Positions 54,001 to 61,062 of a stretch of 64,000 nt of DNA are shown piece by piece. The position numbers and the translations under genes are program-made. Origin of the DNA: an uncultured Dyadobacter sp. (GTDB taxonomy: Bacteria; Bacteroidota; Bacteroidia; Cytophagales; Spirosomataceae); NCBI RefSeq assembly GCF_946482605.1, contig NZ_CAMLSE010000002.1, positions 372,001 through 436,000 on the forward strand. Direction: 5' to 3'. Under the pieces are notes generated by a model. The model was not told the DNA's origin. It saw only the letters and a list, made by a program, of their open reading frames with translations, and did not search any database. Each line of letters opens with the position of its first letter. The stretch's first letter is position 1.

Positions 54001-55384
54001 AATACTTGAAATCAGCAAAACATTCAATCCCACATATTTTTCGAAAAACTTCACATCTCTCAGCAAAATCCACTTTCGATACATTGCGATCTATCTTTCG
54101 CACATTGGCGATTGCTCACTCGCCATGCTCAGGCATCAAAAGTCCGAAAATGGGGGGAAAATTGAATACAAAATCGAAGATTTTTGCAACCCGAAGAACC
54201 TGCCAGTTCAGAAACTGGAAAGCCACGATCAAAGAATGGGCGAGACATATAAGTATTTCTCATCCGACAACGCTATTGCATTACCAAAAACGATCATTCT
54301 GCTTTATTTTCTTTCCTCCTATTACTTTGAGAAATCGGGAAGGGTCAGAAGCAGCAGCTTTCAATTGAGGAAAATACTATATCTGCTCCGCCTGGTTATC
54401 CGTGACAAACACCCGGAAGGAAAAATTGAAGATTCGGAAGCCTTCCTCGATTTCATTGAACGAAATGTCGTTAACGAGGCTTTGATGATAGCCTCGGAAA
54501 ATTCGGATTTTTCGAATATTCACGATTTTAACAAATTTTACTCATTTTGGGACTCTGCAAAAGAGAAGAAGCCAGGTCTAGTCAAAAGGGAAAACGTAGT
54601 ACTTCATAGTCTCCGTCACAATCTATCCAATGCGCCTGATACGCGTGAACCCCTGCTATTATTCGCTCACATCAAGCTTAAAATTGAAACAAAAAATCTC
54701 CGTCAATATAATAAGCTTATTGGGGTACAATATGGTGTATCGACTCAATACCTACGCCTGATAGAATTGACATTTGCCGCCAAACTACACGAATGCGAAA
54801 TAAAACAACTACTACATCGGGGTAGCGGCAAGAAAAAAAATGTTAAAATCTTGAATGACCATAAAGCTCGCCTGACCAAGTTTTGTACCAGTCTATTGCA
54901 TTGCCTTACGAAGGTGATCGAAATCATAGAGGTGTATGATAATGACTATCTGGTCGGCCATAGCTTCATGGCATACCATTATTACAGGCTCGCCGAATTA
55001 TTCGATTTTGACAATAAAAAAAGGGGTGTTGCTTTACCAGCGGAAATAGTTAAGGAGGCAAAGGATAATTTCACAGAAAACTTTTCAAACGAAAAAAATG
55101 CCTACGCGACATTTGACCGGAACTACAACTACGGTATGGCGGCCAGCCATTATGAAAAAGCGATAAGGCTGCATTCGGCGGGAGACCAGTATCGCAAGTC
55201 CCTCAGCGACACGCATTACCTGGAAGACGATCTCAATGATGCTTCCTACCACTTCGGCGCTGCGATGGACCGGTATTTAATGGTCAACAATTTTTTGACG
55301 GAACATCTTGAAAATGCGAAAAACCGCATGAAATTCCGCGGACATGAGTTCAGCACGTACATTAGTAACAAGCCGTTAACCTAG
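51080..55384 (+). CDS. KAP-like P-loop NTPase with membrane hairpin and long helical/TPR C-terminus
   Basis: 1434 residues, single gene. An FIGRSELITKFVKML segment (about 44-58) leads into the Walker A GYRGMGKTS (69-77). Two TM helices follow, about 144-165 and 194-218, inside the NTPase domain; then Walker B FAYVFDELD (298-306) and a sensor-1-like strand PFILIAGRE (near 365). A membrane insertion between Walker A and B is the hallmark of KAP-family NTPases (Kidins220/PifA group), although the DELD box and the GRSEL start also resemble STAND/Orc-type ATPases. Residues about 650-1434 are nearly all helical, with TPR-like units (FFDQEYDDAIAAYSDVLGTL, SFDESLALYSDAVLD, NYGMAASHYEKAIRLHSAG). The gene is visibly richer in A+T than its neighbours, suggesting acquisition by transfer. 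Function unknown; defence or membrane signalling are candidates. Confidence 0.85.
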   Translation: MTNTKSRPDFPPTYIRSVAVRLGDNFRFDNLPHSSDELKSDKPFIGRSELITKFVKMLDSGKGVYLVTGYRGMGKTSFVNKVIREHNNRLRTPLFRENKNKLHVIPITLAQNKPTEFDVLRMMVSALWTMVNKRLTWKQNLQKGIIFGWKLFGLIFLSILFLFLIDGTNFHNDDFYQELKPGPDSWFRESSIKQGLFIAGAASFTLMFFGFIAHLLLRFCSLDLRLSKRLDELYRRCHATVSVENNDSGELSFEVINAKIMQPGGKKTESYPVASPKEIEYELSIIINDFKKNGKLNFAYVFDELDKVEQWGASKEDSSPVFYSVQGADRANIDHLRERRQIIQQIIAGLKNFFTTTEIPFILIAGREMFEASMADIADRQSSISSIFSYVFYIKSLLNEEIEGSNALSKGIEKFLFQLIYDSDPDQIRQSNLQEDDSGEHNLYDINPKNYYDPYSKQPNQYKPLIEEHVKINLLFQNFVVYLTYRTNGSPKKLTKLIHEFVYIHENKERNPTGQLDKAIIWRNFKTAWPGVEKWINKLSEVPCIGKIVKTVLLRRKPETFKGAYLLFDYAQQQRIGFLGYLYRPFLVKNGSSFKKYSDNMVVSTSFLFDHLLKFHPFAFSNSHLELIPEVLATNRTPALRDHIKKIIEYLTLNHIKETEIGLFDYKFYNKTVNEIYYLSKTFEEESAAFNFTLDESYLIKLHVISKLKDLRGSHAAYTDAKGTVFSLAYLNGILGDLHFFDQEYDDAIAAYSDVLGTLPALSTQDISIQDFILSLKYKLKLGLTFEKVKSFDESLALYSDAVLDTQKFITSRTENPTTQTVSSSFSDIMQIANQAFLATIVLQEKMGVEGITARKSAINIGGFFTLVKKISKFGGFNSTIISNFYMQIGTLLYLKNSVIAFEWKLENSNLSIFLDRTLKEEIDEIKELNSAHYSDSDNHFRYPIMALNIYCLGLKHLLNTRISKFNLIFEKNPILEISKTFNPTYFSKNFTSLSKIHFRYIAIYLSHIGDCSLAMLRHQKSENGGKIEYKIEDFCNPKNLPVQKLESHDQRMGETYKYFSSDNAIALPKTIILLYFLSSYYFEKSGRVRSSSFQLRKILYLLRLVIRDKHPEGKIEDSEAFLDFIERNVVNEALMIASENSDFSNIHDFNKFYSFWDSAKEKKPGLVKRENVVLHSLRHNLSNAPDTREPLLLFAHIKLKIETKNLRQYNKLIGVQYGVSTQYLRLIELTFAAKLHECEIKQLLHRGSGKKKNVKILNDHKARLTKFCTSLLHCLTKVIEIIEVYDNDYLVGHSFMAYHYYRLAELFDFDNKKRGVALPAEIVKEAKDNFTENFSNEKNAYATFDRNYNYGMAASHYEKAIRLHSAGDQYRKSLSDTHYLEDDLNDASYHFGAAMDRYLMVNNFLTEHLENAKNRMKFRGHEFSTYISNKPLT

Positions 55385-55440
55385 TGTTGAAATCGTCCGT
55401 AGCGATGAATTCGCAGTATAAAGTGGGAAAGACAATTCTT

Positions 55441-55478
55441 AATGACCGGGCATTTACCATCACTCATGCCCGGTCATT
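55441..55478. terminator. Bidirectional hairpin between convergent genes
   Basis: AATGACCGGGCAT (55441-55453) pairs perfectly with ATGCCCGGTCATT (55466-55478) across a 12-nt loop. It lies between the stops of the KAP-like NTPase (55384) and the minus-strand sugar-dehydrogenase gene (55522) and can serve both. Confidence 0.8.
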
Positions 55479-55521
55479 CAAATGCTGTTCCGCTCGCATT
55501 GATCCGTCTTTCTTTGGAAGA

Positions 55522-56700
55522 TCACCTCGCCGAAAGGCGCATGATCTTCCCCTTACCATATTCGCAAATATACAGTTCCGATGCCTCGTCGGTGCCGAAA
55601 GCCGAGATCTGGCCTACACCTTCTGCCAGCACGCTGTTCCGTACCGCCTTACCGTCCTTCGTTTCCAGGGCGAAAAGGCGCCCGCTGACAAAATCTCCAA
55701 AAATATATTGGCCGGTGAGCACAGGCACCGTCTTCCCGCGGTACACGAAACCGCCAGTAATGGAATGTTCACCATTGGCCTGCGGCAGGTCGAGAATGGG
55801 ATCGATCAGCCCGGTCTCGCCGCAATCACGTTTGGGGTTGTAGCAATCAACGCTTTCTTTCAGGCGCCAGCCGTAATTGCCGCCTTTAATAATGATATCG
55901 ATCTCCTCGCGCTTATTCTGACCCACATCTCCGGCCCAAAGCGTGTTCGTGACGTCATCAAAGCTGATCCGCCATGGATTTCGCAACCCATAGGCGTAAA
56001 TTTCCTCCCTGAAACCGTCGGCATTGCCGGCAAAAGGATTGTCCTTCGGGATTCCATAGGCGCCTTTTTCCGAGGCATTAACGTCAATCCTTAGAATTTT
56101 GCCAAGTAAACTGCTTTTGTTTTGTCCGTTATTACTCGGATCTCCCCAGCTGCCGCCGTCCCCGGTTGAAATGTAGAGATAACCGTCTTTCCCGAACTTG
56201 ACCGCCCCGCCATTGTGGTTATCAAACGGCTGGTCGAAAGTCAGCAAGACTGTTTCGCTGGCCGGATCCGCGCGGTCCTTGTCCGATGCACTTACCTTGT
56301 ACCGGACAATGGCGGTTTCCAGTTTGCCCGAAACCTTCCGGGTATAATTCATGAAAAAGTAGCCATTGCGTTTGTAGTCGGGGTGAAAAGCCAATCCCAG
56401 CAACCCGGCTTCTCCCCCATAGCTGACCTTCTTTTTAATATTCAAAAATTCCTTCGAAGCGGATGTCCGCGCATTGTTATCAAAAACCCGGATAGCTCCC
56501 TCCTGTTCCAACACAAAAAGGCGATTTGTTTCATCATTGGCATGGGTCAGATCCACCGGATAGTCGAAATGCAACTGGGGAAATGCTTCAACCACCCGCA
56601 CTGCATCCACCGCCTTCGAGCGGCTGTCCCGCGGTTTTGAGGCCATGCAGGTCGCCAGCACGGCAACACATAACAATCCATTTTTTAGTATCCGGTTCAT
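55522..56700 (-). CDS. PQQ-dependent sugar dehydrogenase family protein (GSDH-type beta-propeller)
   Basis: 392 residues, exported (hydrophobic N-terminus LLCVAVLATCMAS; the Cys might be a lipobox but -1 Thr is unusual). The whole mature part is a six-bladed GSDH propeller: NRLFVLEQEGAIRVF, GEAGLLGLAFHPDYKRNGYF, the catalytic-type FDNHNGGAVKFGKDGYLYIS, TGDGGSWGDPSNNGQN, YAYGLRNPWRISF, AGDVGQNKREEIDI, GNYGWRLKE and QYIFGDFVSGRLFAL. Proteins of this family, for example soluble glucose dehydrogenase and YliI/Asd, oxidise aldoses with PQQ, but no PQQ-biosynthesis gene is visible. It is a single-gene transcript, convergent with the NTPase gene and divergent from 56946. Confidence 0.9.
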   Translation of the reverse strand: MNRILKNGLLCVAVLATCMASKPRDSRSKAVDAVRVVEAFPQLHFDYPVDLTHANDETNRLFVLEQEGAIRVFDNNARTSASKEFLNIKKKVSYGGEAGLLGLAFHPDYKRNGYFFMNYTRKVSGKLETAIVRYKVSASDKDRADPASETVLLTFDQPFDNHNGGAVKFGKDGYLYISTGDGGSWGDPSNNGQNKSSLLGKILRIDVNASEKGAYGIPKDNPFAGNADGFREEIYAYGLRNPWRISFDDVTNTLWAGDVGQNKREEIDIIIKGGNYGWRLKESVDCYNPKRDCGETGLIDPILDLPQANGEHSITGGFVYRGKTVPVLTGQYIFGDFVSGRLFALETKDGKAVRNSVLAEGVGQISAFGTDEASELYICEYGKGKIMRLSAR

Positions 56701-56945
56701 AAAGTTTAACTGGGTTTAGTTTTGAAAAATGAGATACCTGTCGCCCAAAACGGGTGCACTGCACCCTGCAAATTAGTGAGTTTTTCAACCACCCGAAATA
56801 CTCCTCAACCGAATACTCAATTTCCGGATCCAATTCTACCGAATTGATTGCGAGGCTTCTTCAAGCGTCTATATTTGTTTGACCCGATCAGCTTATCCGG
56901 TTGGGCCGCAAAACCTTCTCTCATCCGCTCAACCTCCGAAACAAG

Positions 56946-57545
56946 ATGCCTATTGTCCCTTCTGCCAAACCGCGGTTGTCATACAGCCGGATCATGGAAC
57001 TGATTACCCCTTTCGGGTTGGATAATGCCAAATACCCTTTATTCATCGTCGGTATCCGGGGTTACTACCGCGACACGCTCGGCGCTGTGGGTGCGAACGA
57101 CCGGGGAATTTATGACGACGCGCTTTTTGTAATGTCACCCGAGGCGACCGCCACTTTCAATGCCAACACCGACCCATCCGTCGTTCGTCCCCGGACCGCT
57201 TCCAAAAAAGGGATTGCCCGCCTGAAACCCGGCATTTATTACGCGCACCGGTTCGATACGCACAACGGTTCCTCGTCCAGCTACCCGGCGATATGCCAGC
57301 GTGCGGCCGTGGTGACGGTGATCCGCGACGGTCACCCCGACTATGAACAAACCGGAATGTACGGGATCAACATTCACCGGGGCGGCTACAACACCACGTC
57401 GAGCGAAGGCTGCCAGACCATTTATCCCAGTCAGTGGGACAGTTTTTACAACCTGACAAAAGACCTCGCCAGACGGCTTTACGGCGACAACTGGAACAAG
57501 AAGATCATACCATACATCCTGATCGAGAACCTGGGACAGATATAA
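56946..57545 (+). CDS. L,D-transpeptidase-like protein (H-R-G-G ... S-E-G-C motif)
   Basis: 199 residues from ATG 56946 ([20 protein letters not shown]); an in-frame upstream start at 56901 would add 15 residues without improving the N-terminus. No signal peptide is evident. The C-terminal part has [23 protein letters not shown] (residues about 140-162), in which H-x-G, S-x-G-C and the spacing match the catalytic His/Cys signature of L,D-transpeptidase (YkuD) folds. The N-terminal part contains [19 protein letters not shown], and [15 protein letters not shown] precedes the core. The same motif appears in some phage-associated peptidoglycan enzymes, which could explain the missing signal. Peptidoglycan substrate is inferred from the motif only. 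Flanked by 245 and 109 bp without other genes. Confidence 0.65.
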   Translation: MPIVPSAKPRLSYSRIMELITPFGLDNAKYPLFIVGIRGYYRDTLGAVGANDRGIYDDALFVMSPEATATFNANTDPSVVRPRTASKKGIARLKPGIYYAHRFDTHNGSSSSYPAICQRAAVVTVIRDGHPDYEQTGMYGINIHRGGYNTTSSEGCQTIYPSQWDSFYNLTKDLARRLYGDNWNKKIIPYILIENLGQI

Positions 57546-57654
57546 CCTGCTCCGCTCCACAACCGCTAAAAACTCATTAATTACTGCTCAGAACCCTGAT
57601 TGCAGATAAATGGCCATGTGCAAAATGGATCTGATCATACTGAATAATAGCGTG

Positions 57655-58401
57655 TTACCTAAAAATCAAGCGAACTTTCGTGAAAAACCCGGCTTTCAGA
57701 AGCCAGGAATATCCAAAAAACCATACGGCAACCGCCTCTCCCCAAAAAGTGCCGCTGTAAGGATACTCGAAGTATTTTTCATTGATCAGGATCCCGTAAT
57801 TACCCATAAAGATCACCAGCATGGCCAGCAGCATCGCCACCCCACAAAAGCGGTAGAGAAATTTGTCGCGCTTATTGGGCTTCTCGTTGGATGAATCGTC
57901 CTTCGGAAACCGGAACAGGCTCATCATCGCCAGACAGAACAGAAAGATCCCGGCGGAAATAAAATGAAAAGTGGAATAAATATCGTCCGGATTGATGTAG
58001 GTGACCGAATACGGGTAATCCCGGTGAAAACACTCGGGCGCCAGATTGGTAGTTGGGAAGAAAATCACGCACAATGCGAAAAAGCCGGCCAGAGCCGAAA
58101 GGATGAAGTCGGCCGGACGGTTGCCCTTATAAACAAACAAAACAATTGCCAAAATGCCGATCGTCACCGAAAAAGCGGTGTTAACACGGGTATAGTAATA
58201 GTGACTGATCGATTCCAGCGGGCATTTGTATCCGCTGACTCCCCACAGCCCCGCCCATAATATTACCGGTAAAAGCACCCCGAGGATGCCGACCACAATG
58301 CGCAAGGTATCCTGCTCGGCTACGGTTTCTTTTTCTGAGTCTTGCGGATTACTGTTGTACTCCGGCGTGACAGCCGCAGCCAGGTTTTGTAAGAGGGCCA
58401 T
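57655..58401 (-). CDS. Six-TM integral membrane protein, function unknown (DUF998-like)
   Basis: 248 residues. A soluble N-terminus (about 1-33) is followed by six TM helices near 35-55, 74-92, 97-117, 142-162, 185-207 and 220-242. The loop after TM1 carries GVSGYKCPLESISHYYYTRVNTAF, with conserved-looking H-Y-Y-Y, and another loop has FPTTNLAPECFHRDYP. This pattern recalls small membrane families annotated DUF998, but the assignment is uncertain. It is divergent from the GbsR gene (273 bp apart) and has no operon partner. No catalytic motif was recognised. Confidence 0.7.
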   Translation of the reverse strand: MALLQNLAAAVTPEYNSNPQDSEKETVAEQDTLRIVVGILGVLLPVILWAGLWGVSGYKCPLESISHYYYTRVNTAFSVTIGILAIVLFVYKGNRPADFILSALAGFFALCVIFFPTTNLAPECFHRDYPYSVTYINPDDIYSTFHFISAGIFLFCLAMMSLFRFPKDDSSNEKPNKRDKFLYRFCGVAMLLAMLVIFMGNYGILINEKYFEYPYSGTFWGEAVAVWFFGYSWLLKAGFFTKVRLIFR

Positions 58402-58620
58402 ATATGATCTGGTTAGAAGGTTACAAGGTCATGCGTACGCACTGCTACCGTTACACATAGCGCCTGTCTGCATACCGGAGCCCGGGGCAGGGTTCGAAGA
58501 TTCATCATCGGAGGAGGTTGCAGGTAGGAACGACTGGTAAAATATAACACATTGTAGAACTGAATTAACTTATCGGTAATCCTCATTTATTTACCGGTAT
58601 TAACATGCCATTCCACTTAA

Positions 58621-58658
58621 AAAATTAAACTTTCAAAAAGTTTTGAAAGTTTAATTTT
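58621..58658. promoter_or_regulatory. 38-bp perfect palindromic operator at the GbsR gene
   Basis: Two 18-bp arms separated by AG (58639-58640): the left arm contains TTAAACTTTCAAAA, the right arm its exact reverse complement TTTTGAAAGTTTAA. The right arm contains a TTTG (58642-58645) placed 18 bp before the -7 box TACCTTTG at 58664-58671. Binding would block RNA polymerase. The GbsR-type regulator encoded 17 bp downstream is the probable ligand. Confidence 0.8.
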
Positions 58659-58663
58659 CCACT

Positions 58664-58671
58664 TACCTTTG
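58664..58671 (+). promoter_or_regulatory. -7 box of the GbsR promoter
   Basis: TACCTTTG matches TAnnTTTG, with TTTG at 58642-58645 as the -33 element. The box ends only 3 bp before the ATG at 58675, so transcription would begin at or within the start codon and the mRNA would be leaderless or nearly so, unless the true start is further downstream. Confidence 0.55.
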
Positions 58672-58674
58672 AAC

Positions 58675-59181
58675 ATGGAACTTGAAGAAGCGAAACGGAA
58701 ATTCATTGAATCCTGGGGGAAACTGGGCTCAGAATGGGGCATTAACCGCACCATGGCACAGGTGCACGCGCTCCTGCTCATCTCGCCCGACCCGCTCACC
58801 ACCGAGGAAATCATGGAAACGCTCAGCATTTCAAGAGGCAATGCAAACATGACATTGCGCGACCTGATCGGCTGGGGCCTCATCGAGAAGCAACACAAGC
58901 CGGGTGAGCGCAAGGAGTACTTTTTCGCGGACAAGGATGTCTGGAACATCGCCAGGCAGGTCGCCCGGGAGCGGCGGAAGCGTGAACTGGAACCGGTCGT
59001 CAAGATACTAGACGAACTTTCGAAAGTTACCGGCGACGCGAACGATCCCGCGTTCAGTACCTTTCAAAAATCAGTAACGGATATCAATAAACTAGCCAAA
59101 AATGTAGACAAAACCATTGAAACCATGCTAAGCGCAGAAGAGAGCTGGTTCTGGGGCGGCATTTTTAAGTTATTCAAATAA
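58675..59181 (+). CDS. GbsR/MarR-family transcriptional regulator
   Basis: 168 residues from ATG 58675 (MELEEAKRKFIESWGKLGSE); a TTG two codons upstream is less likely. The family pattern is complete: GSEWGINRTMAQVHALLLIS, DPLTTEEIMETLSISRGNAN, MTLRDLIGWGLIEKQHKPGE and RKEYFFADKDVWNIARQVAR, followed by a helical dimerisation tail. GbsR-type proteins regulate osmoprotectant or membrane-related genes in other bacteria. Here the neighbours are a DCC-type oxidoreductase and a TIGR01777 remnant, a trio often seen together in Bacteroidota. A 38-bp perfect palindrome immediately upstream points to autoregulation, and a partial copy of it precedes the next gene. Confidence 0.93.
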   Translation: MELEEAKRKFIESWGKLGSEWGINRTMAQVHALLLISPDPLTTEEIMETLSISRGNANMTLRDLIGWGLIEKQHKPGERKEYFFADKDVWNIARQVARERRKRELEPVVKILDELSKVTGDANDPAFSTFQKSVTDINKLAKNVDKTIETMLSAEESWFWGGIFKLFK

Positions 59182-59194
59182 TATTTTTTTGATC

Positions 59195-59206
59195 TAAACT
59201 TTCAAA
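59195..59206 (+). promoter_or_regulatory. Second GbsR-type operator candidate before the DCC gene
   Basis: TAAACTTTCAAA repeats the left arm of the 58621 palindrome exactly, followed by a poorly conserved right arm around TCTGAAAATTC (59211-59221). It lies 32 bp before the ATG at 59238, so the DCC gene may have its own regulated promoter in addition to read-through from the GbsR gene. Confidence 0.5.
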
Positions 59207-59237
59207 TTTTTCTGAAAATTCAAAATATACAATACAA

Positions 59238-60053
59238 ATGAAAACACTTAAAAATCACCTCATCCTGTTCGATGCGGAATGCCCGATGTGCAGTCTGTAT
59301 ACCGGCGCATTTGTTCGCAGCGGCCTATTGGATGCCGACGGTCGCGCTGCATACCAGCAATACGAGGGTCAGTCCTGCCCCAATCTCGATTGGCAGCGCG
59401 CGGTCAATGAAATTGCACTCGTCAATAAAGATACCGGTGAGGTGACGTATGGCGTGGAGAGTTTACTGAAAGTTTGCGGAAATGCGTGGCCGCCAGCTGC
59501 TGCCCTGTTCCGGTGGAAGGCTTTCAGGTGGGTGGCTCAAAAGGCCTACGCATTCATCTCCTACAACCGGAGGGTAATTATCCCGGGATCGGAGCAGGGA
59601 TTCCGGTTCCAGCCTGCTTTCAAGCTCCATTACCGCATCGCCTGGCTGCTTTTTACCTGGGTCGTTACATCCGCTATTTTGGCGAACTATACACAACTGC
59701 TGACCGGCGTAGTTCCGGCAGGCGCATTCTGGCGCGAATTTGCCGTTTGCGGAGGCCAAATGATCTTCCAGGGCATTGTCATCAGCATTTATCACAAAAA
59801 CAAAACCTGGGACTATCTCGGTAATATGATGACCATTTCGTTTGCCGGGGCGATCGCGCTCTGTGCATTCCTCGCGATCAGCAACTGGGTGCACGGCGCC
59901 GTGTGGTTTTACGCATTTGGGTTTCTGCTGATCGCTTTCCTGATGTTTCTGGAACACCTGCGGCGGACCAGACTACTCGGGATCGGATGGCTGATGACCG
60001 CTACCTGGGTTTTGTACCGCGTCGTGATCCTGCTCCTTTTACTTCCGCTCTGA
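59238..60053 (+). CDS. DCC-family thiol-disulfide oxidoreductase with membrane domain
   Basis: 271 residues. Residues 1-110 are a DCC1-like thioredoxin-related domain with the D-x-x-C-x-x-C motif DAECPMC (Asp12, Cys15, Cys18) and YGVESLLKVCGNAWP; residue patterns around RVIIPG (about 115-120) are also typical. Residues about 130-271 contain about four TM helices (AWLLFTWVVTSAILANYTQL, MTISFAGAIALCAFLAIS, VWFYAFGFLLIAFLMFLEHL, WVLYRVVILLLLLPL). The fused membrane part is an addition to the usual 120-residue DCC protein. Substrate unknown. It lies 56 bp after the GbsR gene and 2 bp before the TIGR01777 pseudogene, so it was probably co-transcribed with both. Confidence 0.85.
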   Translation: MKTLKNHLILFDAECPMCSLYTGAFVRSGLLDADGRAAYQQYEGQSCPNLDWQRAVNEIALVNKDTGEVTYGVESLLKVCGNAWPPAAALFRWKAFRWVAQKAYAFISYNRRVIIPGSEQGFRFQPAFKLHYRIAWLLFTWVVTSAILANYTQLLTGVVPAGAFWREFAVCGGQMIFQGIVISIYHKNKTWDYLGNMMTISFAGAIALCAFLAISNWVHGAVWFYAFGFLLIAFLMFLEHLRRTRLLGIGWLMTATWVLYRVVILLLLLPL

Positions 60054-60055
60054 CT

Positions 60056-60381
60056 ATGAAATACAACAGAATCGTACTGGCAGGTGGCTACCTCGGCCGG
60101 GTTTTACAGGACTATTACCGCACCAAAGCACGGGAAATTGTTGTGCTGATCCCGTTCAGAACCGTTACCTGATGGATGCGATCCGGCGAGCCTGCGGCAT
60201 GCCCTTCGGCCTCCCCGCTCCTGCCTGGCTGCTCGAAATCGGTGCCAGGCTGATCGGCACCGAAACGGAACTTTTGCTGAAAAGCCGCTGGGTAGTGCCT
60301 AAACGGCTCCTGGATCATCATTTCGAATTCAGCTATCCCGATATTACGCACGCAGTCAACGACATCGTATGGCAACGATAA
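60056..60381 (+). pseudogene. Internally deleted TIGR01777-family NAD-epimerase pseudogene
   Basis: Two fragments of one gene. 60056-60172 encodes only the Rossmann start MKYNRIVLAGGYLGRVLQDY and about 18 more residues (38 in all). 60172-60381, in another frame, encodes the typical C-terminal (DUF1731) end with FGLPAPAWLLEIGARLIGTE, LLLKSRWVVPKRLLDHHFEF and YPDITHAVNDI. In intact TIGR01777 proteins of about 300 residues these parts are separated by about 190 residues holding the substrate and cofactor sites. The deletion joint is near 60150-60160 and also shifts the frame; the C-terminal reading continues a few codons upstream as QNRYL. The two short frames overlap as TGATG, an accident of the joint. 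No function is expected. Confidence 0.85.
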
Positions 60382-60549
60382 GCAGAACCCTTCATTACCT
60401 GCACGAAGCAGCAACAAATTCATTGCATTGAATTCCGCAGTGCTCCCTAGTAGTACTTAAATTAATGACTTCGGACCGTTTCTCAACATATGTAAATGTT
60501 TCCGGCCTTGGAAAGGCAGACCTTTGTATAGAACAAAACACCGGAAAAC

Positions 60550-61062
60550 ATGACCATCGCTCCAATCGAAACGAATCTCTCCGACCGACTTGAAAACAAA
60601 GCCAGGGCATTCGCGCCTGGCGAAGGTGAAATCCTCACGATCGGTGAAAACCGCGTTACATTGAAAGTCACCAGCGACATTTCCGGCGATCAGCTCGGTG
60701 TTTACGAGATCGTCCTGGCACCTGGTGCCGTCGGAGCCGGTTTGCATTATCACCGGTTCATGGACGAAACTTTCATTGTCCGGAAAGGCACCCTGACGGT
60801 CCAGCTTGCCGACGGATCAATCCAGGCGGAGGAAGGTGCCGTCGTATATGTGCCCCGTATGACGGCGCACGGCTTTTCTAATACTTCCGGGCAGCCCGTG
60901 ACGCTCAACCTAATCTTTAATCCGGGCGGGAAGCGCGAAGGATTTTTCCGCGGCCTTGCCCAAATCCTCACTGCGCCGGTCATCGATCCGGAGAAATATC
61001 TGGGATTGCACCAGCAGTACGACAGTTTTCCGCTGGATTTAGACAATGCGTTGCCGCGCTGA
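60550..61062 (+). CDS. Cupin-domain protein
   Basis: 170 residues, cytoplasmic. A single Cupin_2 domain, about residues 45-125: LGVYEIVLAPGAVGAGLHYH with metal-ligand-type His residues and a following Glu (RFMDETFIVRKGTLTVQLAD), then GAVVYVPRMTAHGFSNTSGQ with the second motif's His. The C-terminal helix (about 135-165) includes GFFRGLAQILTAP and VIDPEKYLGLHQQYD, as found in cupins recorded as quercetinase-like or sugar-binding small proteins. The precise reaction is not deducible. It lies 168 bp after the TIGR01777 pseudogene and is directly joined, at its stop codon, to a gene remnant in the same reading frame. Confidence 0.88.
   Translation: MTIAPIETNLSDRLENKARAFAPGEGEILTIGENRVTLKVTSDISGDQLGVYEIVLAPGAVGAGLHYHRFMDETFIVRKGTLTVQLADGSIQAEEGAVVYVPRMTAHGFSNTSGQPVTLNLIFNPGGKREGFFRGLAQILTAPVIDPEKYLGLHQQYDSFPLDLDNALPR

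Noticed and set aside
60172..60381. 69-codon frame as an independent small gene
   Set aside because: Its translation is exactly the C-terminal domain of a TIGR01777 protein, and the matching N-terminus lies just upstream in another frame, so it is part of a pseudogene.
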